Source of the DNA: Atrichornis clamosus
Taxonomy: Eukaryota; Chordata; Aves; Passeriformes; Menuridae
Assembly (NCBI GenBank): GCA_013400975.1
Contig: WBMZ01010253.1
Span: forward strand, 62,001 to 126,000
Direction: 5' to 3'
Length of the DNA stretch: 64,000 nucleotides
Position 1 is the first letter of the stretch, and every line of letters starts with the position of its first letter. The notes below the pieces were generated by a model. That model was not told the origin of the DNA, searched no databases, and was given only the letters and a program-made list of their open reading frames with translations. Positions 24,721-38,671 of the stretch are shown here, piece after piece. A program made the position numbers and the translations under genes.

Positions 24721-26330
24721 TTTTAAGTGTTTTGTCACACAAGGTCAAAATCAGGCCAGGCCTTGATAGGCTTTGTAATTCTAAAGTTTTTTACAAAATA
24801 AAAACCATAATTCATGGTGATCACTGGAATAAAAAAACCAAACCAAAACAACAACCTAGACTGCCACCTTGTAGTGGAGTCTATGCAGACATTTTCTAAG
24901 TTTCATTACAAACAAGTTATTTTTATTTCAGATACAGTCCTGCCCTGACCTGCAGGTAGTTGAGACTTTCTTGATCTAAAGATTGAAATCAAAATCTAAA
25001 ATTCATTGATGCCTCATGGTTTGGATGGAGTTTTTATTGATAGGCAAATTATTAGAACTTTAATAAAGTCGTCAAAGGAATTGCTATCACTGTAATTTAT
25101 TATGAGATGCTGTGTAACTTCAGTACTGTTGTTTTACTACTTAATGGCTTGAATATATATCATGAGTGCACAGTTTTGTAAGCAAAATAAACCAGTACTT
25201 TCCAGAAGGAAAACTGCTGACGTACAGTAGCCCATGATCCCCATATGCCAGCATGGACCAGCTTTACAAGAACATTTCCTGAATCATCCAAATCAATTCA
25301 GCACGTCCAAGATGATTCAGAAACAATCACTTACCACCCTACCAAATAAGGAGAAGGTATTAATTGATTTATCTTTTGAAAAAGACGGAGACAGTGGTAT
25401 TGAGCAAAACAGTGATTGTGTTTCCAGGAGGTGAATGTAAACCCCAAACCTGACTCGACTGGTGTGAAGTGACAGTGAGGTAGGAGATTTAAGCAGTTAG
25501 AAGGTGAATGTATGCCTGGCTTTGTAGATGGCAGTGGTTCCTAGAGGTTTAGGTCTGCTCTGTTAATATGACAGCTTGCTAAAGACTAGTTTTTTTCTTG
25601 TTTTTGTCCAATTACTCTGTGTTTACGTGGAATAAGGATAGCAATCTGATTTAGTATGCATTGTTGGCAAGCACTAAAAACACAGCTTGTACACCTACTT
25701 TTTTTGATGTTCCTCAGACTTTAAAGATCCCAGGAGTCAGTAGAAGGAAGGGACTCGTGGGACATTTTTTAGACATGAGGAAAGTATTCCGAGTCAGATG
25801 GCTCTGCTTTTAAAGGCAGATTTTGCAAAGTTTTCTCAGCTTGGAATCAAAAGCAATTGCTTGAAGGGCTGCTGAATAATGGGCTTGGTGTACTCTGCTC
25901 TAATCAGTGGGAATGCAAGTGGTGATTAAAGCTCGGTGTTTGTGAGAATTATGCTGCCATGCTTTCCCAGGCATTCCAACGTGCCTGTGCCCTGACCAGA
26001 GGAGCGTGTTCACAGCCAATATCCAGAGCTGCAGAACATGGCAGAGCCTGTCTGATCAAAATTTTAAAAGAAGTATCAAGAGCAGATCTGCTCCCGTTTC
26101 CAAAGCCCTAATGAGCGATTGTAACTATTACAGTACATAAAATATTCGTCCCTTTCAGTGAAGCTAATGTCAGAGCTGAATATTTAATAATGTATTTGCT
26201 TTTTTGCATAGCTTAAAGAAAGGTATTGCAGAATATAAATCTACAGAGATGAAAGGGCCAATAGTGTTTTTCAGACAATAAAATCTAGGTATAATAACCT
26301 GTTCTATTTTTTTTGTTCTTACAAATACAG

Positions 26331-26452
26331 CTGGTATAACTTGCACAAAATGGAGATCAGGTATCTGTAGCCTGATCCAATTCCTTTTGAAGTCCCTTGC
26401 TTGCTGTCTGAATTTAAGTGGCGATAGGACTTCAAAATCACTTACCATCTAG
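26331..26452 (+). other. Candidate non-coding exon with strong splice signals
   Basis: A T-rich tract and TTCTTACAAATACAG end at 26330. A consensus donor TAG|GTAAGT begins at 26453, giving a 122-base exon. All three frames contain a stop (the third only at its last codon, TAG at 26450-26452), so any such exon would be non-coding, untranslated or terminal. Pairs of good sites also arise by chance over 64 kb. Confidence 0.2.
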
Positions 26453-27299
26453 GTAAGTCCTCTTTGGAACATTGATTTCCCCAAGATAAGTTATTATTTT
26501 TTAAAATCTTTTAAGTATCTGAGGACTCTTCAATTTTTATTTCTTCTTTTCCATCACCAAAGTGGGTAGGTAATGAAAGCAAAAGTGGGGATGAGGAAGC
26601 AGGCTTTTAAAGGAAGCAATTAGAAATTATTTGTAGGGGATACAGAAGGGTTTTCTAAGTGTAATAAGCATTTTGAGGGAATAAGCAACATAACTCTCAA
26701 GTGTGGCTGCACTGCAAAAAAGCTAAAAGATTAGTTAATCTTTACTCATTCCCATGTCAATTTAGCATTGCTTCCTCTGCACTGAGGAGACTTCTAAAAT
26801 AGGACATCTGCCACAAATTCTCCTTGGAGAACTTGTTCATGCACTAATCAATTTCTTCCTTCAGCACACGTGTCCCTCTGAAAAATTTAGTCACAATATC
26901 TGTCAGATTCACATAGTCAAAGTAACAGGACTTCCCTTTGTGATTAACAACATAGGTGATGATTCACTGAATGAATCGAAGAGTTCTGGAAATCAACATT
27001 AATGGAAAAGAAAAGCCTTATTGTTCTATCAAATAAGGCTAAAGAAATTAGTGTCAAAGGAAACAGGCACCTCACTAATGAAAAAACTTAAAAAGAAATA
27101 TACAGCTCGACAGGCTCCTGTACGATGTGGTTTTAATTCATTTCTTGTTCCTTGGACAAGGTGATAACACTGTTCCAGTTTAATCCAATAACCTATCTCC
27201 AAAATGATCAGTGTCCTTATTTCAAGCCTTGGTTCCTTTCTCCTTTGATTCGGCTCATATGGTTCCTACCCTTTGATTCCCTGCTCACCTCTTCTGCAT

Positions 27300-27500
27300 G
27301 CAACTTGACCTTTTGCAGCTTTTCTCCCCCCTCCCATTTGCCACACTCCCTTTCTCCTCTCTCTTTCATCTTTCCATACATATTAACTCAGCAGGATTTT
27401 TGCTCTAACCTTAATTTTCCTGCATCCCAAAGCTTCACAGCTAAAAGGTTGCTGCTAATCCTCTTTCTATTTCTCTTTCTTTATAGTGTATTTTATTCAT
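27300..27500. repeat. Pyrimidine-rich block
   Basis: The + strand is strongly biased to C and T (for example TTCTCCCCCCTCCC and CCTTTCTCCTCTCTCTTTC). A frame of 127 codons covers it on the + strand with a hydrophobic, low-complexity translation that I attribute to this bias. Confidence 0.6.
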
Positions 27501-30500
27501 CCACTTTCATTTCCAGAAATACTTTGTATACATAGACATTTACTCAGACTTGTGTATTCTCCAGAAGAAGCCATTTTTCTAAGCCTTTTTTAATGCATTT
27601 TGAGGATCACCAGAGGTGACAAATGTAGAACCAGATCTACAGGAGGAAAATTCTTATTTTTAGCACATCATTAAAATTGTATGATATTGAGAAAAAATTT
27701 CATCCCAGCAATCAGGCAGAGGAAATAATTTCTGTTTACCAAAGATGAGAAGGGGGGATCCTTCTATCCTTGCAAATCAGTCAAAATGAAGTGGACAGCA
27801 CAGGGATGAAGTGTCAGGTTATGAGTAGCTGAACTCTTATTAGGCTAATTCTGCAGATCAGAAATTGTCTGAATCTGAGGTTGGTCAGAGGGCAAAGGTG
27901 CTTAAACCTATTCTAACGTGGCACAGTGCCAGGGCCAAGAAACACTACCCCTGCTCGAGGACTTTAAGGGAAAGGCTTGCAGAAGTCTCCTTTGAACCTG
28001 CAGGCACTGTAGTTTCATTCACAGCTACAGATGGAAGAGGCAGGATAGTCCTTGAGGAAGAACTCTAGGAAAAAGCAAAGCTAGAGCAGAAGTTAGAGCT
28101 TTTTGCACAGATGGCCACCTCCATAGTAAAGAGAACAATCCATGGGAGAGGATTAGCTTTGACCTTTTTCAGCATGAAGGGTAATGCTTGGAGAAGACTG
28201 GGAAGGATGTTCCCACAGTACGAGAGTCTGAATATTTGCATTTTATTTTTATATACTATTAATGAAGAAAATACTGCAGAAAAATTTTTTTTTCTTCTGT
28301 AGAAACTCAGCCTCCTGGAATTCACAAAATATTTATAGGCAGTAACACTTCATTTCTAGTTAGGGGTTGGTTTGGGGTTTATTTTTTAGTAGAATTTATT
28401 AACCATTTTGAAAATGACAGACGTTAATGATCTGCGTAAAATTCATATGCTCACTTGCATTAAAAGAAACCATTTTGTTAGGATATGGCTGTGTAAATTC
28501 TCTGGGAACATAAAATTTAGTGCAATAAATTAAATGCAATAGAAATAGTTCTTTTAAATGTATTAGAATATGTGCTAAAGAAATGAGTTTTGTGGAATCC
28601 TCAACCTACTAAAGCGAAAAAGCAAAATTCCCATTGCTGTGGATGAGGTGGTGATTCCACCCCATCCCAAACAGGAATTTCAGCATCTCCTTCAAGTGTG
28701 ATTGCTCACAAAATGTTTTGACCTATGGAAGAACAAAAAAAAAATGTCTCTCTCTTTCTTTCTTAGGAACTATTTACCAGGTGGTGGAGAATTGGGTTCT
28801 CAGCTAATGAAATTCACTCCCTCCCTGCCAGGACACTGGGATGGTCGGGGTGCACTTGGAGGAGGGCGTCCTGTGGGTGCCATTTGAGTGCGAGAGGGAC
28901 AGACAGGGCCCTGCTCGGTGAAGTCTGATGCAAAACACCCGCAGAGTACTTTGTCAGAAGTCAATCTGCCTGCCAGCTTTCAAAGAACAGCAAGTCCAAT
29001 TAAAGCTACCAAGTCTTGTATCTCTTCTGATCTCCCCACTTTACTTTTGCATTTAAGCATATGCTTGTAAAACAAAAAGTTACCACGTGGCAAATTTTTA
29101 ATGTTGTCTTAGAAAATAATTCCCCTTGGCATTATTTGCTGTCTATTCTTTTTGCCAAGCCTTATATCTAATACCTTTTTCAAAGGCTTTACTTCAGAGG
29201 AAACTTTTCACTCAATGTCTAATCCCCCATGCCCATCAAAAGTAGTGGTCCTCATATTCAACAAAAAGAGTTCCTTCTAACAAGCTCCCATTTGGTAAAT
29301 GCAAACTACTGCCTGTGCTTCTAAAATTAAATAATACTGGCAGAAATAACCCCAGAATACACAGAGCCCTGCACAGGAGCACGAGGAACATCCACAGGAC
29401 AAAACTCTTGTTCTTTGGTTTTGCTGCGTTAGGTGAAGGTGGTTACAGCCTGTGCTTTAGGCTGGATAAGTGCAAAGGCTGTTCACATGTTGTGTTCATT
29501 CTCTGCTGTGTTCACTCTCATTCCCAAGTTTCCTCTCTCTGAAGTCTGGTGAACATGGTCTCATCTTGGGAAATTCATGAGGAAAAGATGGAGGAAAGTC
29601 TTTGGGAAGGCAGGACAGAAAACCTTTTGAGGTTTGTATTGAAAGTTTCTCTACATCTTCTTCCTCTAAGAAGCAAGAGAACTTTCTAGTACTTAAAGTT
29701 TCAGCATCTTTTGGCCAAACATATTTTTGATTTTCCAGTAAATTTTTGTCATGAGCTCTTCCAGAACATCTCTAAAGGCTTTCACACGTCCATATCTATG
29801 TGTTTCTCGTGTTCTGAGACCAGCTGATGTAAATACAACCACATTTTTTTCAGTAACCAAATGTTAAGCAAATGTTTTTTGTTTTTTTTTTCCTTGAGAC
29901 TTTTAATAGTGTTTCAAATACTGGGGGCACTGAAAGAAATGTGTGCCTGATATGGCATGAAAATAGCTTTGTAAAATCAAGCAGCACATCTGAAAGGAAA
30001 GAATCATGGATGTGCAATGTATTGTGAACACTGCCCTTTGTTGAAACAGTTAATATTATCAGGGCACTTAGTCCCAGGTAAAGTCTAGAAGTATTCTAAT
30101 ATAAGTAGAAATGAATTTAAACAGGAATATGTGACTAGAAACATTCTGAGACATAGAAGACTAGAATTTGGATCGCCACAGTGATGACTGGATTTATTTC
30201 TGGAGATGAAAGCAGGAGCAGACACTCAAACACGAGTGTTTTAGAGGATTTGGGAGCTGATGGCCAGGTCTGTTCCTACTTTTTAGATTATCTCCTTTTT
30301 CTCTTCAGGATACCCTGACCTGTTAAATACAGTAACTTCTTCAGTATATCTGAGATAGAAATATTAACTTTGTATATATCCTTTCTCCATGAAATATGAT
30401 TCAGAGATTTTTTTTTAATTTGTTTTTCTTAGGCACTGGAAAGCAATTCCAAGTGTCCTTGTTTGACAGTGTAGTGAATAATTCTTAGTTTCTTTATTTC

Positions 30501-32860
30501 TGATAAGCTACTATATACTCTTCTTCAAGTGCAGTAGAATAGACCCCCTTTCTTTTCTTGCTTGGAAATGAAAAATAAGAGTAATGGTATTCCAGCTGGG
30601 GTATGAAATCTTACTGGGTTACAGGTCCTTCTATAATCTGGTATGCAGCAAAATATGTTAGATTAGAATAGAAGAGTATTTTACTCCCCTTCCCAAATGA
30701 TTTAATTTCTTAAAACTGTTCAGTCTGTTAAATCTTACTGATTCCACCAGCAGCAAGTGGAAAATGCTCATATTATTCTGTTGATACCCTTTGCACCTGT
30801 TGAAACAAATTAAGAATGACACTGATGATCTGTGGTGGTGTAGAAAAACCTGCAGATTTTTTTGTGTGTGTTGGTCCAATTCTCTGTTTTACGTGAATCT
30901 GTGTAAGGTCGGCACAAAACCACACATTAACCTGAGCATCTTTAGGAATCAAAACATCTGTGCTTGCGGGAGGGCAACCCTCCTCTGGTGTTTCAGTCTT
31001 TGAAAAGCTGATCCAGACCACGCTGGGCCAGATCCTGATTTCCTGTCTGCTGCACAAAAGGCTGCAGCGAATTCAGTTTTCCCTTCTCCAGGGCGTGTGG
31101 GTCCTGTTGTGGGTATTGATCTAAGGTGGTAACCACAGTCTAAATGCTGGTGCTCAAAAAAGCAGCACAAGATCACAGTGTTGCAATGGCCTAAAAATTG
31201 CTGCTTATTAGAGGGCACTGAAGAGCCCTGAGTGTCTGTGAGGCTGCTGAAATTGGAGCTGTCCCAGGCAGCCCTGATGGCAGCGGGGGGAGAGCGAAGT
31301 GGATCAGTGCCACCTCAAACACATCGATCCCATTACACAGGGGGAGTTCAGGCGCAGCACAGGTTCTGTGGCTGTTGTCACTCACAGACGTTTGGAGCGT
31401 TACTTCTGCCCTTTTCCTTTCCCAGCCTACTTTTCTGGGGGCAAAAATTGAACCAGAAATATAGGGTTGAGATAACCAGACAGAGCGGTGGAAGGAAATC
31501 CGTGTTTGAGTACTCTGGGATGGACTCCCTCTCTTTCAAGGCGTTGGTTTGAATCAACATCCATTTGCCTGGAAAAAACAGGATTATGCCATTATATCAA
31601 CACCACTGAATGCACCACAACACCTGAGGATATTTCTATCAAGCTGGACAGAGAGAATGTGAGTGCCTGGATCTCTTGGGCAGTCTTGCTATGCCACCCA
31701 AGCCTCCAGGGCATTTCACAGGAGTTTTACAAAAAGAATATTTCCATACCTAGCATACTGACAATTATTTTAATTTGTTTAAATTGGCATAGCCCTGTGG
31801 ACAGCTTATTTAAAAGCGACACACACTGTTATGTGTTCATTCCCTAAAGGTATTTTTACTGCAGGCACATTTGGCATTGAATTAATTATCACTTTAAAAT
31901 GTACTTTTGGAGTCAGCCTAGTTTAGGTGGATGAAAAAGCTTTTTGTGGAAGAAATGGCGATTAGAATTTGGGGTCCGTACTGGTTTACAAATGTCAGCT
32001 CCATTAGTCACTTACGGAAAGTGCGCTCATTCTTCTGAAATCAACTGAAGTGAATCTCTAAATGGTATTAATTGAAAGTGCTTATAGTTGTCCTTAGCAT
32101 CAGGGGAAGCTCACAGGCTTCTCAAAGACATCTCTATGTTCTTGCTGTTCCTTGCAGAAGGGGGTCCTGTTACTTGGTTGTTTCCTAAATTAATTACTCT
32201 TTGCTTTTTTAATTGATCTGTACTTTTTTTTTAAGTGTAGCTGGAATCCTTTTCTCTTACTGAAATCTACCCTTCCCTAAGTTCCTCTTAAAGTGTGCTA
32301 TGTCTCACCACGTCAAGCAGTGGCACGAACACCGAAAACCTCTCCTTTTGGAGAGCATTCAGTGTGGTCAGTGTGGTGCAGAGAGGGACATTCCCTGACC
32401 TAATGGCCAGAGTCTCATCCTTGCTGCGGCTGAGCTCAGGTTCCAAAGTGAGTCACAGCCTGAGCAGTGTCCCTCTGGAAAGCAGCGGATTAGGAGGCAC
32501 TCTGGATAGTTTGGGACACACTGGCTGAGGAGGGAAGCAGTTCATGCGGTTTGTTCCTGTGCAGAGAAGTGTCTGTCTCTGCTGTTCCACAATACAGACC
32601 TGGGATCGTTGGACACGAAGCAGGAAAGGCATCAAGTTGCATTGGCTTTAACTGCCATGGAATTGCACATTCCTAGGAAATCCATGCTAACCAGGTTTTA
32701 CTGGTTTAGTTGAGGATTCCTGGTTTATGACTTTGTAATCTCTGAGTAATCATATTAAAGATTTTCTTCTTTTTCCACATAGAGTTTCTAAATGTAATGT
32801 TTCTTTGGTTGTGTTCTCCAGGGTGCTGTTCTGTGGAAATCTAATTTTGGTTCTCCTGAT

Positions 32861-33070
32861 CACAGATTCATGGACTCATGGAATCATTAAGGCTGGAAAA
32901 GATCTCCAAGATCATCAGCTCCAACCTTTGACTGTTTGCCAGCTGAACCACAGCGCTAAGGGCCACATCCAGTCATTTCCTGAGCATCTCCAGGGATGGG
33001 GGCTCCACCACCTGCCTGGGCAGCCCCTTCCAACACCTGACCACCCTTTCTGCAATGAAATTCATCCTGA
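32861..33070 (-). mobile_element. CR1 LINE fragment, antisense, older copy
   Basis: The + strand reads GGAATCATTAAGGCTGGAAA, AGATCTCCAAGATCATC, CATCTCCAGGGATGGGGGCT, CACCTGCCTGGGCAGCCCC and CACCCTTTCTGCAATGAAAT in CR1 order, which is the 3' end inverted. The tail is degraded (CAGATTCATGGACTCATGG). Divergence is higher than in the 24.3 kb copy, so it is probably an older subfamily. No ORF remains. Confidence 0.9.
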
Positions 33071-35038
33071 AAGAATCATTTTAAAACTGTGTGAAGATTG
33101 ATACGGTAAATGAACATGAACACATTGTTAAAAAGCAGCCAGAGAAAGCTCTGCCTTTGGAAAATCTTGAGTTGCATTCCCACCATGCTGTAGTCACCTC
33201 TGTCCTGTCCCCCCGTGGAAATGCCAGAGCTGCTGAGCTCCACAGGGTGTCCTTCCACAGTGGTTTTGCACAGGTGTTTCTGTAATTACGACACATTTGG
33301 AATAAATGTTTTGTTTAATGGTCCTTAAACACATACTTTCATCTGTGACAATGGGACTGACATCAGGGCTCTGATGAAATGCCTTTGGAAATGAGGAGTA
33401 ACAAAAGTAAGCCTAGAATTTCTTGCCTTCATTTGTGTCCAGCCTTACTTTATTTGTAGGAGGAAAATACATCTGGGTTTAAGTTCAAGCATGTGCTGAA
33501 TTAATGGAACCTGTGAAAGCAAAACTAAAAAGGGAATAAAAGAGTGAAAAATACAGAATTTTTCCACATGGCAAGTTCCCAAATACCTGACTGTTAAAAC
33601 AAATCAGAAATAAACAAGATTCTCATAACAAATTGAGGTTATGCTGAGTAGTACAGTGAAACCATCAGCCTCGTGTTTGGCACCAGTCAAAAAAGTGCAC
33701 CAAATGTTAGGGGCTTCCTAAAGTTTGCTGTAGTGCAAACCAGAACAGATCCTGACTGGAGAAGTGCATGGGTCATCCGTGTCTAGAGTGACTGTGAAGC
33801 TGTGGTTCCTTCCTTCGGAAGGACTTGTTAATACTGACAAGATTTCAGGGAAGAGAGTGTGGTCAAAAATATGGAATGGCTTCCATCCATGGTACGGCTG
33901 GGCAAGATGAGGCTCCTCAAACCAGAGAAAAAAGTCCATGACCCAAGAGAAATGAAGGACTACAAAATCACGAGTGGAAGGGAAAACAAGAATAAAGGCC
34001 CATATTTGCCTTCTCCTTGAATATGAGAAGTAGGGGCTATCAAAGCAAGATTCAAAAGAGACAGAATGAAGTGGTTCTTCACTCCACAGCTTGTATGGAA
34101 ACACTTACTGATTGTTGTGGATGCAAAACGCTCGTGTGGGCTCAGGGGACCAGGCAGGAATGGGAGGAGATTTGTTGTGGGTTACTAAATGAGCAAACCA
34201 CAGCAGCCCCAGAGGACCTCCTGAGTCAAAGAAGGGTCGGAGACGGTGAGGAAGAGGAATGTTTTGGGAGGTGTCAGGGTTGTTCTTACTTTTCCCTAGA
34301 TATGCTTGTGGTCCCTGCTGGAGAAAGAACACTGAGCCAGAGAGATGCTGGGGCTGATCAATACAGCCATTCTAATTTTCACAAACTATTTATTGTCTGA
34401 GGTTGTTTAGGGAGACTAATAGTGGTCAAGATCCATAGCAGTGGCCAAATTCCAAGCCATGCTTGGAATAGTTCAAACCAACACAGGATTTATGGTTTGG
34501 GTTTGTTTTTTTGTTTTTTCAGTAATCTAAATGGCAAAAGAGAAATATGAGTTTGGAGAAACTAAGTAAGTGAAGAATGGATTTTCTGGGGGAGCTGTTA
34601 GAGTAATGGATATAGCCTTTGCTGTTTACAGCACTGCTTTTCAAATGTTTTTAAGCAGATCAGTATGTGTGAATTAGCAGTAATCAGAACTGATGTATAT
34701 TAGTCATCAAATCAGACTGTTATGGGAAATAATGTGTTTAATTGTATACGTACTTTGCAAAAGTGTGTTAAATTGTAGATAAATTTCAACCTCCACGGAC
34801 TTTGCCAGAGAGATCTGAAATACAAACTCCTAAAAATATCTTTTTGCAAATGTTAAAAGTTGCAAGGCACAAGGAACTGTTATGGAGAAAAACCTTGCTA
34901 GCTCAGTATAGCAGCATTTCCTTGAATCATCTACACCTGGATCTGCATTATGACGTTTTAAAGTTTAAAACAAAAAGCAAATCCACAAACAAAAAACCTG
35001 AAAACTCACAGTAGGTCTCATTTCTCCTTTAGTGTGAG

Positions 35039-35077
35039 ATTTGTCATAAAAATAAAACATTTGTCATAAAAATAAAA
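35039..35077. repeat. 20-bp tandem duplication
   Basis: The unit ATTTGTCATAAAAATAAAAC occurs once and is immediately repeated (last base missing), with no mismatch. This implies a recent local duplication. Confidence 0.95.
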
Positions 35078-36234
35078 TTCCCAGCAAGCAGTTGATCACA
35101 ACAACGAACATTGCCTCAGATTTGTTTGCTGTCCTAAGAATTTCATTACAGACAACGTACTGGAGACACAGAATCCTAGGATTTAACAATTAAATTGGGG
35201 AAAAGATGCATTCTAGGAAAGGTTATCAAAACAATTTTACCCTGCAAACTGTCTTCCTACAAAAATAGCAAAGTTATCCATGCTACCATGTTGTGTGAAC
35301 CTGTAAAATGTGCAGTGCACACACCTGGAGCTGGAATGTGACCAGAATTTGAGATTGTAATTCTTTTGTGTCTTAGTTGGGCAGGATACCTGTATTTTCA
35401 TTATAATTCTTCAACACATCTTTCCCCCATCCTTGTCCCTAGCAGCTGCATGTAAATATCCATCTTTTCACTCTCCATCTGGTAACTCGAGAGGGATGGG
35501 CTTGATTCTCTGGGAAGGGAGAGGGATACGAGGATCTAACTTGCTCAGGGTGTGAGTGAGGCATGGCTCCAGGAGTGCTCTTCCAATCCCTTGAAATCCA
35601 AATATTTTCACTATCAAGAATTGCCTTTATGCTCTGAATGAGAGTCTGTAGCTGCAACTCTTTAAAATCTGGATTTATTAAAGAACTTGAACCTGGGTAT
35701 AAAACAGGAATCCAGAAACCTTTGTGAGTATTGGTTTCCTTTCTCTGCAGTCATCTGCATCAGAACTCAATTGTAATTCACAGGAAATGGGAATAATTTG
35801 AGTAGTAAATCCTGTGAATTTTGGTGTATTTCCTAGCTCACCACTTTCTAACATTTCCATGCCATGACCAGGACTAGAGGTACTTGTACTACAGTTTGCA
35901 GCCTGTTACATTTCTGTTTGGACTTACCAATAGATGCAGGTTCTGTGATTATTTTTTTTTATTATTTAGTCTTTTTTTTAGTTTTGCTTTTGTTGTGTTT
36001 TGACTCTATTGGCTCCTCAGTCTCCAGTGAGTAAAGTAGCTCTGTGTGTGCAGGTGCTGTTACTGAACTGCCACATTACATCCTATTCCTATTTCTGCTC
36101 TGAGATCAGGATGTGAGGCAATTGAGATATTCCCATGTGGAATCTAGTGTAGACTTTTGTATGGTTTTGGCAAAATTTCAGTAATGTGCCCTACAACAAC
36201 TTCATACCAATTTATAGACAGTCCAGCAATGTGT

Positions 36235-36293
36235 GACTGGGTTAAATATAAAAACACCAAAACAAGCAAAGAAACCCTCCCCCAAAAAAACCA
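36235..36293. repeat. A/C-rich low-complexity tract
   Basis: A runs are interrupted by C, including CCCTCCCCCAAAAAAACC. It has the same character as tracts at 9297 and 38100. Confidence 0.75.
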
Positions 36294-37306
36294 CTGAAAG
36301 TTCTCAACCACACGATTTTTGAGGCTGAGCACGTTGACATTTCAGCAAAGAAAATCACTGGCAGACCACACGGGTCTTTCATTTAGTGGAGACTTTACAA
36401 TCATATATATTTGTCAGCGTGCAAAATGTATTCAAACACCACAGTCTTGCTTATGTTTGAATGAGAAGTATTTCTTCTTTTTAGCTATTTTGTGGCTTTT
36501 CACTATTATGACTAGAAGTAAAAATAAAACTGTGTTTTCTTATCTGATGGCACAGACCTTTTCATCATACCTTAATTTGTCTCCTGAGTCTAACCTTCAT
36601 TCACAGCTAGGATGTTCAATTTAGCCGTGGGCTGAACCATCTACTTTTCTTTTTTTTTAATAACTGCTATCAATTCTACCTAAAATGCCCTCATATGTAT
36701 CATTACATTGTGACTTGGCTTTTCCCTTGCACTTTTTCTTGAAAGTTATCTTTCAGCTGAGGCTTGGGACCTCTGCCTGTCACTGCCCTCCTGAAAAGAT
36801 GATCTTTGGTTCACTAACAGATGATGCCTTATCATGATAATTCAGCTATTTTCATATCAGGTTCGAAAAAAACAAACCTACAAAACCCCAACAATCTTCC
36901 ACCCCTCAAACCTCATAAAATTTTCTCTTGTCTCTAATTTTCTCATTGGAATAGATAATTACAGATGCTGTAGGTGATGTTAGTGCAGTTACTCGCCTTT
37001 ATTTACTCCTTTTATTCAAAAATACTTCACATTATTACTAAGGCAGGAAAAAAAACCACCAGTGAAAATGTAATTTAAAGAAGCAATACTTTTGAGAGTT
37101 GTAGGACTAGCACTGAGCAGCTCACTGTGCTGTAAGTAGCCCAACTGAATGGCTAAATGTGGTGTAAAATTTTTAGTAGCCTTGTTGCACAGTACTTTCA
37201 GAACTTTGGAAAGCAAAGATTTAAGGTGAAGTTTTACATAAATATAATTTTTCTGCCTCTCCTCAGCCACATCAGCAGTGGACAGCAGAAATGCAGCTGC
37301 AATTAG

Positions 37307-37324
37307 AAGCTGCACGTGCAGCTT
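37307..37324. repeat. Perfect 18-bp palindrome centred on CACGTG E-box
   Basis: AAGCTGCAC is followed by its exact reverse complement GTGCAGCTT, with the CACGTG E-box at 37313-37318. A CAGCTG E-box lies just upstream in GCAGCTGC at 37293-37300. It might bind bHLH factors, which is inference. Confidence 0.7.
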
Positions 37325-38671
37325 GAAGTGTAAGAACACTTCAGCTTCACCTTGAAAAAGTTAAATCATGTTGGAGCTGGCTCTTCTCTACAGTGAATTG
37401 GCTTGACGAGAAATGGTTTCACACAGCCAAGACTGTGCAGAGGCTGGGCTGGGCTGCTGGCTGTGCAACATAGGCTGAGGTGAGAGCAGGCTGTGAAGAA
37501 CACACACAGCAAACAGATTCCCTATGCAAATCCTGGAGTTTTGCATTTTTCCCTGTGCTGTGTCCTGGTTTCTGTTCCATCGAGTCCAATGAAAAGTCTT
37601 CAGACTGAGGAAAGACAAAGGAAAAGAAAGGCTGGGGGTCTCAGAGTTTTCTTCAGGAAAAGATTGAAATTCCCTTTCATCCTTTAGCTAAGGGGACTGG
37701 AATACCCATGATAGTCTGTGAGATGAGTGTTTCAACCACCTGAGCTTAGTAGTAGACCTGAAGTTTCTCCGAGTCCATCTTTTGGAGGTGTTCCATTCTG
37801 AAGGCGTTAATTTGAATGCACAGTGCAAATGCAGTCTAGTTTGGATACTCACCTAGGTGGTTGCAGTGAATATGTGAGATGAAAGTTGACCTCTGGTAAG
37901 GAAGAATTTTTGTTTTGTCAAATGGGCTTCTGGGAGCCCTGCAGAAATGCCTTGATGAAAGACATCCCTTGAAAGAGGGTGGAAATGAGACCAGGATCCT
38001 ATATTCATTCTCAAGTGTCTTTTCAAATGAACCAAAACTCAAAATCCTGTTAAGAATAGGGATGACTGAAAAGATAGGCTTTGTGTGTGTTTGTTAAATC
38101 AAAAAAACCCACAACAAACCATGACCATTACAAGTAAACACCTTGTTGTCTTTTCATCCTGTATTAGATGATTCTCCATGTCCTTGCATTTACTGATTTA
38201 AAGCTGAATTGCCGTGTAGAGAGCCAGGTGTGCCTTTACATTAAGTGTCCTCTGTCATCTCAGTGCTCGTGGGATAAACAACCAGAGGGATAAAATGGCA
38301 GCAGGGACAAATTTCTTGACGTATCCAAACGCGAGTGCATGCAGAATCTGTCTCCATTTCCCTTTCAAACTGCTCCATGCCATCTTTAAATGCTGGAAAT
38401 CTCTCCTTACATCTACAGATATAGCACTTCTCCATCAGCACAGGTGGGCTGTGACTTGTCCCCTTTCCTGGGGAGCACAGTGGTGGAAAACATCCTGTGT
38501 GTGCTGAGGGCAGGGAGTTAGGGTGCTGAGAAAAACAGGAGTCTTGTGGCATCTTGTCTCCAGAAGATAACAAACCAATTTCATATTTGCAAACTGAGAA
38601 TTACAGGCTTGGCCAGGAATGATACAAGTATCAACTTTTAATTTGCTGTGCTTTCAGATTTTCTTTCTCTC

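Larger units (their letters stand above)
24721..32860. other. Long unique non-coding stretch
   Basis: About 8 kb without a recognised gene or transposon. It includes the candidate exon at 26331-26452, a pyrimidine-rich block at about 27300-27500 and T/G low complexity near 29874-29892. A 67-codon frame at 27865-28068 and other frames near 31.2-31.8 kb resemble no known family. Confidence 0.55.

Noticed and set aside
24301..24738. Overlapping 60-145 codon frames on both strands
   Set aside because: They sit inside an antisense CR1 fragment and are by-products of it.
27152..27535. 127-codon hydrophobic frame suggestive of a membrane protein
   Set aside because: The hydrophobicity comes from a pyrimidine-rich tract (Leu/Ser/Phe/Pro codons), with no family signature.
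34017..34400. 127-codon + strand open frame considered as a possible transposon or host exon
   Set aside because: There is no domain, no neighbouring repeat ends and no flanking splice signals better than background.
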